This document shows, one piece after another, positions 27,480 through 37,900 of a stretch of 64,000 nucleotides of DNA; position 1 is the first letter of the stretch; each line of letters opens with the position of its first letter. The notes below the pieces were generated by a model. That model made no database searches, was not told where the DNA came from, and was given only the letters and a program-made list of their open reading frames with translations. This DNA is from Streptomyces drozdowiczii (GTDB lineage: Bacteria; Actinomycetota; Actinomycetes; Streptomycetales; Streptomycetaceae). A program made the translations under genes and the position numbers. Location: the NCBI RefSeq assembly GCF_026167665.1, contig NZ_CP098740.1, forward strand, positions 6,324,001 through 6,388,000, in the 5' to 3' direction.

Positions 27480-27498
27480 TTAGCTTAGGCTCACCTAA
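27480..27498. promoter_or_regulatory. Iron box (cchB operon promoter)
   Basis: TTAGCTTAGGCTCACCTAA differs at one position from TTAGGTTAGGCTCACCTAA. It lies 86 bp upstream of the cchB start and should control cchB to cchE. Confidence 0.88.
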
Positions 27499-27583
27499 GT
27501 TCATCGGGCCGCTGTTTCGGCGTGCCCGTCCTTCGCCCGTTCCCCACATCCGACAGGCGGCTTCCCCGCACGATGGGAGTGAC

Positions 27584-28930
27584 ATGTCACAGGCTCGTCC
27601 TGGCGACGCAGCACCGGTCCACGACCTCATTGGTATCGGCTTCGGCCCGTCCAATGTGGCCATGGCGATCGCGATCAGCGAGCACAACGCGCGCTCCGGG
27701 ACGCGGGAAGCGGTGACGGCCCAGTTCTTCGAGCAGCAACCGGCCTTCGGCTGGCACCGGGGCATGCTCATCGACGACGCCACCATGCAGGTCTCGTTCC
27801 TCAAGGACCTGGTGACCCTCCGCAACCCGGCCAGTGAGTTCAGCTTCCTCTGCTACCTCAAGAGCAAGGGACGCCTGATCGACTTCATCAACCACAAGAA
27901 CCTCTTCCCGCTGCGGGTCGAGTTCCACGACTACTTCGAGTGGGCCGCCTCCCAGGTGGACGACCTCGTCTCCTACGACCACGAGGTCGTCGGGGTGACC
28001 CAGGTGGTCGAGGACGGCGTCGTGGAGTACCTGGACGTCACCGTCCGGTCGGGCGAGGGGCTGACGGTCCACCGCGCCCGCAACCTCGTCATCGGCACGG
28101 GACTGCGCCCGCTGGTGCCCGAGGGCATCGAGCGCGGCGAACGGGTCTGGCACAACTCCGAACTGCTGACCCGGGTCGGCGAGTTGGACGGCACCTCGCC
28201 CTCCCGCTTCGTCGTCGTGGGCGCCGGGCAGAGCGCCGCCGAGAACGTCGCGTATCTGCACCGCCGCTTCCCCGACGCCGAGATATGCGCGGTCTTCTCC
28301 CGCTACGGATACAGCCCGGCCGACGACAGCAGCTTCGCCAACAAGATCTTCGACCCGGACGCGGTGGACGAGTTCTACGCGGCGCCCGAGAACGTCAAGC
28401 GCCGGCTGATGGACTACCACGGGAACACCAACTACTCCGTGGTCGACATCGATCTCATCGATGACCTGTACCGGCAGATGTACCAGGAGAAGGTGCTCGG
28501 CACCGAGCGGCTGCGCTTCCTCAACGTGTCCCGGCTCACCGCGGCCGAGGAGACCCCGGACACGGTGCGCGCCACCGTGAAGTCCCTCGTCACCGGCGAG
28601 GAGACCGTGCTCGACGCCGACGTCGTGGTGTTCGCCACCGGCTACAGCCCGGCCGACCCCCTGGGCCTCCTGGGCGAGGCCGCCGCCTACTGCCTGCGCG
28701 ACGAGGAGGGCCGGGTCCGCGTCGAGCGCGACTACCGCATCGCCACCGACGCCGCGCTGAACTGCGGCATCTACCTCCAGGGCGGTACGGAGCACACCCA
28801 CGGCATCACCTCGGCCCTGCTGTCCAACACCGCGATCAGGGTCGGCGAGATCCTGGACTCGCTGCTGGACCGGAGCGTCAAGTCCGCCCCCGACGCCGCC
28901 CGTCCGGTCGCCGGGGACGGCACCCGCTAG
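27584..28930 (+). CDS. cchB: L-ornithine N5-monooxygenase, coelichelin CchB type
   Basis: 448 residues, class B flavin monooxygenase. FAD motif GIGFGPSNVAMAIAI (about residues 15-29), NADPH motif VVGAGQSAAENVAYL (about residues 209-223) and the C-terminal DVVVFATGYSPADP are present. It hydroxylates the side-chain amine of ornithine using NADPH and O2, supplying hydroxy-Orn for module 3 of CchH and, after CchA, fhOrn for module 1. The ATG follows GGGAG. First gene of the iron-boxed cchBCDE run. Confidence 0.94.
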   Translation: MSQARPGDAAPVHDLIGIGFGPSNVAMAIAISEHNARSGTREAVTAQFFEQQPAFGWHRGMLIDDATMQVSFLKDLVTLRNPASEFSFLCYLKSKGRLIDFINHKNLFPLRVEFHDYFEWAASQVDDLVSYDHEVVGVTQVVEDGVVEYLDVTVRSGEGLTVHRARNLVIGTGLRPLVPEGIERGERVWHNSELLTRVGELDGTSPSRFVVVGAGQSAAENVAYLHRRFPDAEICAVFSRYGYSPADDSSFANKIFDPDAVDEFYAAPENVKRRLMDYHGNTNYSVVDIDLIDDLYRQMYQEKVLGTERLRFLNVSRLTAAEETPDTVRATVKSLVTGEETVLDADVVVFATGYSPADPLGLLGEAAAYCLRDEEGRVRVERDYRIATDAALNCGIYLQGGTEHTHGITSALLSNTAIRVGEILDSLLDRSVKSAPDAARPVAGDGTR

Positions 28931-28975
28931 ACCGCCCGACCGCCGCCCGGGGCCAGAGAGATAACGTACGCGCAC

Positions 28976-30034
28976 ATGAGCACAACTGCAGTGGAGCGCC
29001 CCAGGACCGGGGGCGTCGCGGTGACCCGTCGCAGACGGGTCACCGGACTCGCCGCCCTGGCGGTGACGGTCCTGGTCGTGGGCGCGCTGTCACTGATGGT
29101 CGGGGCGCGTTCGCTGAACCCCGGCGAGGTGTGGCACGGCCTGTTCGCCGGTCCGGAGGCCGACCAGCGGCTCTCCGACATCCGGCTCATCGTGCGGACG
29201 GTGCGGGTGCCCCGTACCGTGCTGGGAATCGTGGCGGGCATCGCGCTCGGCGTCGGCGGCGCGCTGATCCAGGGGTACACGCGCAACCCGATCGCCGACA
29301 CCGGGCTGGTCGGCGTCAACGCCGGCGCCTCGTTCGCCGTGGTGTCGGTGATCGCCGTGTTCGGGCTCACGGACCCGCTCCAGTACGTCTGGTTCGGCTT
29401 CCTCGGATCGGCGGTCGCCGGCGTCGTCGTGTTCGGCCTCGCCAGCATCGGCAGGGGCGCCGGCAACCCGCTGACCCTGGCCCTCGCCGGGCAGGGCGTC
29501 ACGGTCTTCCTCGCGGCGATGACCACGGCCGTCGCCCTGTCCGACGTCAAGTCCCTGAACGTGCTGCGGTTCTGGAACGCGGGCTCGGTGGCGGGCATCG
29601 GCTTCGACGTCATCCGGCCCGTCACCGCGTTCGTCGCGGTCGGACTGGTCCTGGCCGCGGTCATGCTGCCCTCCCTGAACCTGCTCAACCTCGGTGACGA
29701 CGTGGCACGCGGACTCGGCGTCAACATCGCGCGCAGCCGTACGATCGGCATCGTCGCCGTCACGCTGCTGGCGGGCGCCGCCACCGCGGCCTGCGGCCCC
29801 ATCGCGTTCCTCGGGCTCATGGTGGCCCACGTCGCCCGGTATCTGACCGGGCCCGACTACCGCTGGCTGGTGCCGTACGCGGGTCTGCTCGGCGCGGTCG
29901 TCCTGCTGGTGTGCGACATCGTCGGGCGCCTGGTGGTACGGCCCGGGGAGCTGGACGCGGGGGTCGTCGTCTCGCTGCTCGGCGCCCCGTTCTTCGCGGT
30001 CCTGGTGTGGCGGGGAAAGTTCAGGAGCGCATGA
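28976..30034 (+). CDS. cchC: FecCD-family permease, coelichelin importer
   Basis: 352 residues with nine to ten helices. RNPIADTGLVGVNAGASFA (about residues 101-119) and GPIAFLGLMVAHVARYL in the coupling-helix region place it in the FecCD family. It sits 45 nt after cchB and overlaps cchD by 4 nt, the gene order known from coelichelin clusters. The start has only a weak GAGAG upstream, suggesting dependence on readthrough from cchB. Confidence 0.92.
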   Translation: MSTTAVERPRTGGVAVTRRRRVTGLAALAVTVLVVGALSLMVGARSLNPGEVWHGLFAGPEADQRLSDIRLIVRTVRVPRTVLGIVAGIALGVGGALIQGYTRNPIADTGLVGVNAGASFAVVSVIAVFGLTDPLQYVWFGFLGSAVAGVVVFGLASIGRGAGNPLTLALAGQGVTVFLAAMTTAVALSDVKSLNVLRFWNAGSVAGIGFDVIRPVTAFVAVGLVLAAVMLPSLNLLNLGDDVARGLGVNIARSRTIGIVAVTLLAGAATAACGPIAFLGLMVAHVARYLTGPDYRWLVPYAGLLGAVVLLVCDIVGRLVVRPGELDAGVVVSLLGAPFFAVLVWRGKFRSA

Positions 30035-31092
30035 GCGGCACGGAGTTGAAAGCATCGGTCACGCCGGGCGTACGCGTCGGCGGCGCCTCGTTCGTCTGGC
30101 GGCCCTGGCTCGTCCTGGTCACCCTGCTCCTCGCGGCGGCCACCTTCCTGGTGTTCTGCCTGTCCATCGGCGTCGGTGACTTCCCGATCGGCCTGTCGCG
30201 GGTGATCGCCACGGTCCTCGGCGGCGGCGAGCAGGTCGACCGCTTCGTCATCATGGACCTGCGGATGCCGCGCGCCCTGGCCGGCGTCGTCGTCGGCGTC
30301 GCGCTCGGGGTGTCCGGCGCCATCACCCAGTCCGTCGCGCGCAACCCCCTCGCCAGCCCCGACATCCTCGGCATCACCGGGGGCGCGAGTGCGGTCGCCG
30401 TGTTCCTGGTGACGGTCTCGGGCGGGGCCGCCGCCGCGGTCACCGACGCCGTGGGCCTGTCGGCGGCGGCGCTCCTGGGCGGTCTCGGCACCGGGCTGCT
30501 GGTGTACTTCCTGGCCTGGCGGCGCGGGATCGACGGCTTCCGGCTCATCCTCATCGGCATCTCGGTGAGCGCGGCGATGGAAGCGATCACGACCTGGCTC
30601 CTGACCTCGGCCGACATCCGGGACGTGGCACGGGCCCAGGCATGGCTGGTCGGCTCCCTGGACAACCGGTCCTGGAGCGAGGTCCGGGTGGCGCTCTGGT
30701 GCACCCTGGGCCTGCTGGCCGTGGTGGTCTGCCTGGCCTTCCAGTTCAAGCCGCTGCACCTCGGGGACGAGGTCGCCGCGGGGCTCGGCGTCCGGTTCAA
30801 CCGGGTGCGGGCCGTCATGCTGCTGTGCGCGGTCCTGCTCGCCGCGTCGGCGGTGAGCGCGGCGGGACCGGTGCCCTTCGTCGCGCTCGTCGCACCGCAG
30901 GTGGCGATGCGTCTGGCGAGACACCCGACGCCCCCGATGGCCGCCTCGGGGCTGGTCGGCGCGCTGCTGCTGACCGGTTCCGACCTCATCGCGCGCACGG
31001 CCCTGCCCGACGGCCTGCCGGTCGGCGTGGTCACCGCCGCGATCGGCGGGCCCTTCCTGGTGTACCTGCTGGTCCGGGCGAACCTCAGGTAG
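30031..31092 (+). CDS. cchD: FecCD-family permease, coelichelin importer
   Basis: 353 residues. The family motif ARNPLASPDILGITGGASAV lies near residue 105, and GPVPFVALVAPQVAMRL forms the coupling-helix region. Second half of the permease heterodimer with cchC. ATG overlaps the cchC stop with AGGAG upstream. Confidence 0.92.
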   Translation: MSGTELKASVTPGVRVGGASFVWRPWLVLVTLLLAAATFLVFCLSIGVGDFPIGLSRVIATVLGGGEQVDRFVIMDLRMPRALAGVVVGVALGVSGAITQSVARNPLASPDILGITGGASAVAVFLVTVSGGAAAAVTDAVGLSAAALLGGLGTGLLVYFLAWRRGIDGFRLILIGISVSAAMEAITTWLLTSADIRDVARAQAWLVGSLDNRSWSEVRVALWCTLGLLAVVVCLAFQFKPLHLGDEVAAGLGVRFNRVRAVMLLCAVLLAASAVSAAGPVPFVALVAPQVAMRLARHPTPPMAASGLVGALLLTGSDLIARTALPDGLPVGVVTAAIGGPFLVYLLVRANLR

Positions 31093-31974
31093 ATGACAGA
31101 CGATTCGGACAACCCGAGCAGAGGGGGGCCAGTGGCCACGCAACTCACCACCACCGGATCGAAGGCGGCGGTCGGCGGTGCTCCAAGGCTCGCCGCCAGG
31201 GGCATCAAGGTCGGCTACGGCGGCCGGACCGTCATCGACGGCCTCGACGTCGAGATCCCGTCCGGAGTGGTCACCACCATCATCGGGCCCAACGGCTGCG
31301 GCAAGTCCACCCTGTTGCGCACCCTGACCCGGCTGCTGAAACCGGCCGGCGGCGCCGTCGTGCTGGACGGCGACGACATCGCCTCGCTCCGGACCAGGGA
31401 CGTGGCGAAGAAACTCGGCCTGCTGCCCCAGGCGCCCGTGGCGCCCGAGGGGCTGACGGTCTCGGACCTGGTCGCCCGGGGGCGCCACCCGCACCAGAGC
31501 TGGCTGCGGCAGTGGTCCTCGGACGACGCCGACATCGTACGGCGGGCGCTCGCGCTGACCGGGGTCGCCGATCTCGCGGACCGGCCCGTCGACTCGCTGT
31601 CGGGCGGCCAGCGCCAGCGCGTCTGGATATCGATGACCCTGGCTCAGGGCACCGATCTGCTGCTGCTGGACGAACCCACCACCTATCTGGACCTGGCGCA
31701 CGCGATCGACGTGCTCGACCTGGTGGACGATCTGCACGAGTCCGGGTGCACGGTGGTGATGGTCCTGCACGACCTCAACCTGGCCACCCGCTACAGCGAC
31801 AACCTCGTGGTGATGCGGGACGGTTCGGTCCTGGCGCAGGGCCACCCCCGCGACGTGATCACTGCCGAACTGTTGGAGGAGGCGTTCGGGCTGCGGGCCA
31901 TGGTGATCGACGACCCGGTCGGAGACCGGCCGCTCATCGTGCCCATCGGCCGTACTCACGTACGTCCGAAGTAG
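31093..31974 (+). CDS. cchE: Siderophore importer ATPase, coelichelin CchE type
   Basis: 293 residues from the ATG at 31093; a GTG at 31132 behind a strong GAGGGGGG is an equally possible start and would remove 13 residues. Walker A GPNGCGKST, Q-loop LPQAP, signature LSGGQRQR, Walker B LLLLDEPTTYLD and switch His in VLHDLN are intact. It powers CchC/CchD. It directly abuts cchD. Confidence 0.93.
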   Translation: MTDDSDNPSRGGPVATQLTTTGSKAAVGGAPRLAARGIKVGYGGRTVIDGLDVEIPSGVVTTIIGPNGCGKSTLLRTLTRLLKPAGGAVVLDGDDIASLRTRDVAKKLGLLPQAPVAPEGLTVSDLVARGRHPHQSWLRQWSSDDADIVRRALALTGVADLADRPVDSLSGGQRQRVWISMTLAQGTDLLLLDEPTTYLDLAHAIDVLDLVDDLHESGCTVVMVLHDLNLATRYSDNLVVMRDGSVLAQGHPRDVITAELLEEAFGLRAMVIDDPVGDRPLIVPIGRTHVRPK

Positions 31975-31994
31975 TTTCGGAATCAAGGAAATAT

Positions 31995-32013
31995 CCAGGT
32001 AAGGCTAGGCTGG
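31995..32013. promoter_or_regulatory. Weak upstream iron-box-like site (cchF)
   Basis: CCAGGTAAGGCTAGGCTGG keeps the AGGTAAGGCT core of the DmdR box but has a poor right half. Together with the better site 17 bp downstream it may form a tandem operator. Confidence 0.4.
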
Positions 32014-32029
32014 CCTCACTAGACCGGGG

Positions 32030-32048
32030 TAAGGTTTGGCTGCCCTTA
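32030..32048. promoter_or_regulatory. Iron box (cchF promoter)
   Basis: TAAGGTTTGGCTGCCCTTA resembles the DmdR box with a few mismatches. It lies 39 bp before cchF, implying that the binding protein has its own iron-controlled promoter in addition to readthrough from cchE. Confidence 0.7.
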
Positions 32049-32087
32049 TGAAGGGCCCTCATGACCGTGTGAAAGCAAGGGATTCGG

Positions 32088-33146
32088 ATGCTCCTCGACA
32101 GAACCACGCCCACCAGGTCGCGGCGGCGGCTCGCGGCGGTCATCACCGCGGCTGCCCTCGGCGTCGGCCTCCTCGCGGGCTGCGGCTCCGACTCCGAGGA
32201 CAAGGCGGCCGACAAGGCCCCGGCCGCCTCGGCCGACGGCGCCTTCCCTGTCACCGTGGAGCACGCCTTCGGGTCCACGAAGATCACCAAGGCCCCGAAG
32301 CGGGTGGTCTCCGTCGGCTACACGGACGACCAGGACATCCTGGCGTTCGGCATCAAGCCGGTCGGCATGGTCGACCAGTACCCGAACCCCGAGGGCAAGA
32401 CCCCCGACATCAACACCCAGTGGCCCTGGACCAAGGACAAGTGGGGGGACGCCCGCCCCGAGGTCATCATGAAGAACGGTGACTCCGGCCCCAACTACGA
32501 GAAGATCGCGGGCCTGCGGCCCGACCTGATCGTCGCCGTGTACTCCGAGATCGACCAGGCCGCGTACGACAAGCTGTCGAAGATCGCCCCCACGGTCGCC
32601 CGTACCAAGGGCGAGAAGGAGCCCTTCAGCGCCCCGTGGCAGGACAACGCGCTGCACATCGCCAAGGCCCTCGGCAAGGAGAAGGAGGGCAAGGAGATGG
32701 TGGACGGCATCCAGGAGAAGCTGGACGCCGCCAAGAAGGCGCACCCCGAGTTCGCGAAGCAGACCGCCGTCGCCCTGTCCTGGTACGACAACTCGGTGGC
32801 GCCGTTCACCACCACCGACGTGCGCGGCCGGCTGCTGACCGGCATCGGCTACCGGGGCGACACCGAGATCGACAAGATCGCCGGCGGCAAGTTCTACACC
32901 AAGCTCTCCCCGGAACGCATGGACCTCGTGGACGTCGACCGGGTCTTCGTCATCAACGACAAGGCCGACACGGACGCCCTGAAGAAGTCCGAACTCTTCA
33001 GCAACCTGAAGGCGTTCAAGGAGGGCCGGGTCACCTACCTCCTCGACAGTGAGGGCCCGGCGGTCGGTGCCGCCATCTCGCAGGGCACGCTGCTGTCCAT
33101 GCCGTACGCGGTGGACGAGCTGGTGAAGGCGGCGGCCGCCAAGTGA
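32088..33146 (+). CDS. cchF: Fe-siderophore-binding lipoprotein, coelichelin CchF type
   Basis: 352 residues. Signal peptide with Arg-rich start and lipobox LLAGC (Cys about residue 28), then a FhuD/FepB-type domain (KRVVSVGYTDDQDILAFGIKPVGM; IAGLRPDLIVAVYSE). It delivers ferric siderophore to CchC/D/E. The ATG follows AAGGGA. It is coupled to cchG by a GTGA overlap. Confidence 0.93.
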   Translation: MLLDRTTPTRSRRRLAAVITAAALGVGLLAGCGSDSEDKAADKAPAASADGAFPVTVEHAFGSTKITKAPKRVVSVGYTDDQDILAFGIKPVGMVDQYPNPEGKTPDINTQWPWTKDKWGDARPEVIMKNGDSGPNYEKIAGLRPDLIVAVYSEIDQAAYDKLSKIAPTVARTKGEKEPFSAPWQDNALHIAKALGKEKEGKEMVDGIQEKLDAAKKAHPEFAKQTAVALSWYDNSVAPFTTTDVRGRLLTGIGYRGDTEIDKIAGGKFYTKLSPERMDLVDVDRVFVINDKADTDALKKSELFSNLKAFKEGRVTYLLDSEGPAVGAAISQGTLLSMPYAVDELVKAAAAK

Positions 33147-34930
33147 CCCTCGTCGCCCGCGCCGACGCACCGTCGACCCTGCGTACGGCGACGGGCGGTG
33201 AGGCCACCCGCTGGCTCCTCGCCCACTGCCGCGCGGTGCCGTGGCTGACGGCCGCGACGCTCCTCACCACCGTGGCGGGGGCGGCACTCCAGGTGCTCCC
33301 CGTGCTGCTGCTCGGCCAGGTGGTCGACGGGGTCGTGGACGGCGGGTCGCGCACGGTGCTGGTCCGGGTCGGGGCGCTGATGGTGGCCGCCGTGCTGCTC
33401 GGCGCGGCGGCCACCGCGGCATCGACGTATCTGATCGGACGGCTCGGCGCCGACCTGCTTGCCACGCTGCGGGAGGGCGCCGTCCGCGCGGTGCTGGGCA
33501 TGCCGAGCACCCGGCTGGAACAGGTCGGCCGAGGCGATGTGCTCTCCCGGGTGGGCGACGACGTCGCCGTGCTCTCCCGGGGCATCCGCAGCGCGATCCC
33601 CACCGTGTTCTCGGCCGGCGTGCTCGTCGCCATCGCCACCGTCGGCATGTTCGGTCTGGACTGGCGGCTCGGGCTCGCGGGCGCCGGCGCGCTGCCGGCG
33701 TACGCGCTGGCGCTGCGCTGGTACCTGCCGCGCTCCGCCCCGCTCTACCGCAAGCAGCGCGCGGCCCAGGCCGACCGTGCCCAGGCGCTGATCAGCGGCC
33801 TCAACGGAATCGACACGGTCCGGGCGTACCGCCTGGAGGGCGCGTTCCGCGAGAAGGTCACCACCGAGTCCTGGCGGGTACGCGATCTGGGCGTCGAGGT
33901 GTTCCGCTTCTTCGGCCGGTTCGTCGGCCGGGAGAACCGCGCCGAGTTCATCGGCCTCGTCCTCATCCTCCTGGTCGGGTACGCCCTGCTGGAGGGCGAC
34001 GCGGCCACCCTCGGGGAGGTCGCGGCCGCACCGCTGATGTTCCACCGGCTGTTCACCCCGCTCGGCGCGATCATGTTCACCTTCGACGAGGCGCAGAAGT
34101 CGGGCGCGAGTCTGACCCGGCTGGTCGGAGTCCTGGGGGAGGACGCCGAGGAGAGACTGGTCGGCGACCCCGAGGTGACGCCCGCTCAGAACGTGCCGTA
34201 CCAGGTGACGGTGGAGGGGCTGACCTATCGCTATCCCGGCTCCGAGGCGCCGGTCCTGCGCGAGGTGAGCCTGACCATCCCGGCCGGCGGTTCCCTCGCC
34301 CTGGTGGGCGCCACCGGAGCCGGCAAGTCGACGCTGGCCGCCCTGATCGCCGGCATCGGCACCCCGCAGTCGGGGTCGGTGCGCATCGGGACGACCGATC
34401 TGGCGGAGGTGGACGAGGCGGGCGCGCGGGCCCTGGTGAGCATCCTCACCCAGGAGACCCATGTGTTCTCCGGTCCGCTCGCCGACGACCTGCGGCTGTC
34501 CGCGCCCGGGGCGAGCGAGGCCGAACTGATGGACGCCCTGCGGACGGTGGGGGCCGCCGACTGGGTGGCGGCTCTACCCGAGGGGCTGCGGACCGCGGTC
34601 GGCGAGGGCGGTGAGCGGCTGGACGTCACCAAGGTGGCCCAGGTCGCGCTGGCCCGTCTGGTGCTGGCCCGTTCGCCCGTCGTGGTGCTGGACGAGTCCA
34701 CCGCCGAGGCGGGCAGCGAGGGCGCCGCGGAGCTGGAGCGCGCCGTGCTGGCGGCCTGTGCGGGCCGCACGACGCTGTTCGTCGCGCACCGGCTGACCCA
34801 GGCGATGGCGGCGGACCGCATCGCCGTCCTGGATGCCGGGCGGGTGGTGGAACAGGGCTCCCACCAGGAGTTGGTCGCTCTGGGCGGCCGATACGCCCGT
34901 CTGTGGCGAGCATGGCGGGAAGGAAGCTAG
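33143..34930 (+). CDS. cchG: ABC half-exporter with degenerate signature motif, CchG type
   Basis: 595 residues, TMD-NBD fusion of the type I exporter family. Six helices span about residues 30-320. In the NBD, Walker A GATGAGKST (about residue 391), Walker B VVVLDEST and the switch His in FVAHRLTQ are intact, but the signature is GERLDVTKVAQ instead of LSGGQ. Its partner CchI has the reverse pattern, so the two most likely form one heterodimer that exports the siderophore. GTG start overlapping cchF. Confidence 0.9.
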   Translation: MTLVARADAPSTLRTATGGEATRWLLAHCRAVPWLTAATLLTTVAGAALQVLPVLLLGQVVDGVVDGGSRTVLVRVGALMVAAVLLGAAATAASTYLIGRLGADLLATLREGAVRAVLGMPSTRLEQVGRGDVLSRVGDDVAVLSRGIRSAIPTVFSAGVLVAIATVGMFGLDWRLGLAGAGALPAYALALRWYLPRSAPLYRKQRAAQADRAQALISGLNGIDTVRAYRLEGAFREKVTTESWRVRDLGVEVFRFFGRFVGRENRAEFIGLVLILLVGYALLEGDAATLGEVAAAPLMFHRLFTPLGAIMFTFDEAQKSGASLTRLVGVLGEDAEERLVGDPEVTPAQNVPYQVTVEGLTYRYPGSEAPVLREVSLTIPAGGSLALVGATGAGKSTLAALIAGIGTPQSGSVRIGTTDLAEVDEAGARALVSILTQETHVFSGPLADDLRLSAPGASEAELMDALRTVGAADWVAALPEGLRTAVGEGGERLDVTKVAQVALARLVLARSPVVVLDESTAEAGSEGAAELERAVLAACAGRTTLFVAHRLTQAMAADRIAVLDAGRVVEQGSHQELVALGGRYARLWRAWREGS

Positions 34931-34942
34931 ACCATGCTTGGT

Positions 34943-34961
34943 TAGGTTAGGCTCGCCTAAA
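34943..34961. promoter_or_regulatory. Iron box (cchH promoter)
   Basis: TTAGGTTAGGCTCGCCTAA is a near-perfect DmdR box in the 57-nt gap between cchG and cchH, 27 bp before the NRPS start, giving cchH-cchI their own iron-repressed promoter. Confidence 0.92.
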
Positions 34962-34987
34962 TATCTCGGAGAGAAGCGGAGTCCTCG

Positions 34988-37900
34988 ATGTCGGCACCGA
35001 GCGGTCACCACGTACGGCTTTCTCCCCGGGGACTGGCCGAACTGCGCCGGCGGACCGGCGACCGCGACGACCGGACCCTCACCGAAGCGTGCGCCATCGG
35101 CCTGGCGTACTGGGCGAGCGGCCGGAGCCCGGAGGGAATCGACCTGACTCCCGCCACCCTCTTCGCCGATGTGCTCGCCTGGGCCGACAACGGCGGTACG
35201 TCACCCGCCGGTTGGGGTGTCGGTGCGGACGGCCGCATCGACCTTCCCGAGGGCGTCGACCCGGGCGACGCGCAGCTCGCCCTGGACGACCTCGCGGACT
35301 TCCCCGACCGGCCGCTCGGCACGATCGCCCCCTCGGGGACCGGCATCCGTATCGAGGAGCTGGCCCGCTGGAACGACACGCGCGCGGACCGGGACCGCCC
35401 CACGATCGTGGAGATGTTCCGCGAACAGGCGCGGCTGCGGCCGGACGCCGTCGCGATCGTGGACGAACATCGTTCCCTGACATACCGCCAGGCGGCGCGC
35501 TACAGCTTCCAGTTGGCGTGGGAGATCACCGAGCGCGGCCTCGCCGCCGAGCAGGTCGTCGGGATATCCCTCGGCCGCTCCGCCGAGATGGTCATCGCAC
35601 TGCTCGGCGTGGTCCAGGCCGGGTGCGCGTTCGTCCCGCTCGACCCGCTGTGGCCCGCCGCCCGGCGCGCCGTCGTCGCGGAGGATGCCCGGATCGTGCT
35701 CCAGCTCAACGGCTCGGGCGAGCAGGCCCCGGGAGAGCCGCAGGCCGTACGCGTCGACCTGGACGACTGGGCCTTCGCCGCCCACCCCGCCGACCCGCCC
35801 GCCGTGACCGTCGCGGGGAGTCCCTCGCCTACGTGATCTTCACCTCCGGCTCGACCGGCCGGCCCAAGGGCGCGATGATCCGCCACGAGGCCATCAGCGA
35901 ACGGTTGTTGTGGCAGTCCCGCGAGATCCTCGGCTTCGGCCACGACGACGCCTCGCTGTTCAAGGCGCCGCTCTCCTTCGACATCTCCATCAACGAGATA
36001 TTCCTGCCGCTGGTCACCGGCGCCCGGCTGGTGGTCCTCCGGCCGGGCGGCGAACGCGACCCGCACCACCTGCTGGACGTCATCGCCGGGCACCGGGTCA
36101 CCTTCACCTACCTGGTCTCCTCCATGCTCGACGTGCTCCTGGAGATGGCCGGCGACTCCGGCCGGCTCGACAGCCTGCGCCATGTGTGGTGCGGCGGTGA
36201 ACTGCTGACCCCCGAGCTGTACGAGCGGTTCCGCGCCCGCCTCGGCATCCCGCTGTACCACGGCTACGGCCCCGCCGAGACGACGATCGGCGTCTCGCAC
36301 GTCATCTACCGGGGCGAGGCCGAGCGCCTGTCCACCTCCATCGGCAAGGCGAACCCCAACACCCAGCTCTATGTGCTGGACGACGAGCTGCGCCCGGTCC
36401 CCGTCGGCGTCGGCGGCGAACTCTACGCGGGCGGACTCCTGTTGGGTCGCGGCTATGTCAACGCGCCCGGACTCACCGCCTCCCGCTTCGTGGCCAACCC
36501 CTTCGCCCGGGACGGCTCCCGGCTCTACCGGACCGGTGACCTCGCCCGGTTCGCCCCGGACGGCTCGCTGGACTTCCTCGGCCGCGCCGACAACCAGATC
36601 AAGATCCGCGGCATGCGGCTGGAGATCGAGGACGTGGAGGCCGGTCTCGCCGAGCACCCCCGCGTACGGCACACCTGCGTCGTCGCCCGGAAGAACACGG
36701 CGGGCGGCACCTATCTGGTGGCGTACGTGATCCCCGCCGCCGGGCACGAGGAGCTGACCCCGGAGGACGTCCGGGCCTGGGCCGAGGCGCACCTGGTGGA
36801 ATACATGGTGCCCGCCCACACCGTCGTCCTGGACGCCTTCCCGCTCACCGCGAACGGCAAGACCGACCGGGCCGCGCTGCCCGAGCCGGTCCTCACCGGC
36901 GGTCCGGTCACCACGCCCGCCACCGACGAGGAGCGCACCGTGTGCGCGGCGGTCGCGGAGGTGCTGCGGCTGGAGGAGGTCGGCACCGACCAGGACTTCT
37001 TCCGCCTCGGCGGCGACAGCATCCTGGCGATCTCCCTGCTGAGCGCGCTGCGCAGGGCCGGCCTCCATGTCACCGCCCGCCAGATCTTCACCCACAGCGT
37101 CCTCGGCGAACTCGCGGCGGTCGCGAGCCGCGAGGACACCGCCACGGCCCGGGACGACGACGAGCCGACCGGACCCGTCGCGGGCACGCCCATCGTGCGG
37201 TGGCTCGGCGATACCACCGACGCGATCGACGGATTCGTGCAGTCCGTGGTGGTGAACACCCCGGCGGCCCTGACCGCCGAAGCGCTGGACGACCTCCTCA
37301 CCGCCCTCGTCCGCCGGCACGACATGCTGCGCGCCCGACTGGTACGCGGCGAGCAGTGGAGCTTCGACATACCCGGGGCGGACGAAGCCGCCGCGGCCTG
37401 GGAGGAGAGCGGCGAACCGCTCGACGCCTGCGTCGCCCGCGCCACCGCCCGACTCGACCCGGACCACGGCGTCATGCTGCGTGCCGTCTGGCGCCGCGAA
37501 GCCCGCCAACTCGTCCTGGTCGCCCACCACATGGTCGTCGACGGCGTCTCCTGGCGCGTCCTGACGGAGGACCTGGCCACCGCCTGGGAGCAGTCCGCCC
37601 AAGGCGCCCCGGTCGAACTGCCCCGCGAGGGCACCTCGTTCCGCCGCTGGGCCGAACTCCTCGGCCGCACCGCCTTCGACGCCGACCGGGACCACTACGC
37701 GCGCCCCCTGCCCGGCCCGGACCGACCGCTGGGCCGCCGCCCCCTGTCCGAGGACGACACGGTCGCCCGGGAGTGCGCGCGGACCTTCACGCTCGGGCCC
37801 GCCACCACCTCCGCCCTGCTGGGCGATCTCCCCGCCAGGTTCCACGCGGGCGTCAACGACGTCCTGCTCACCGGGCTCGCCGTCGCCCTCGCCCGGTGGC

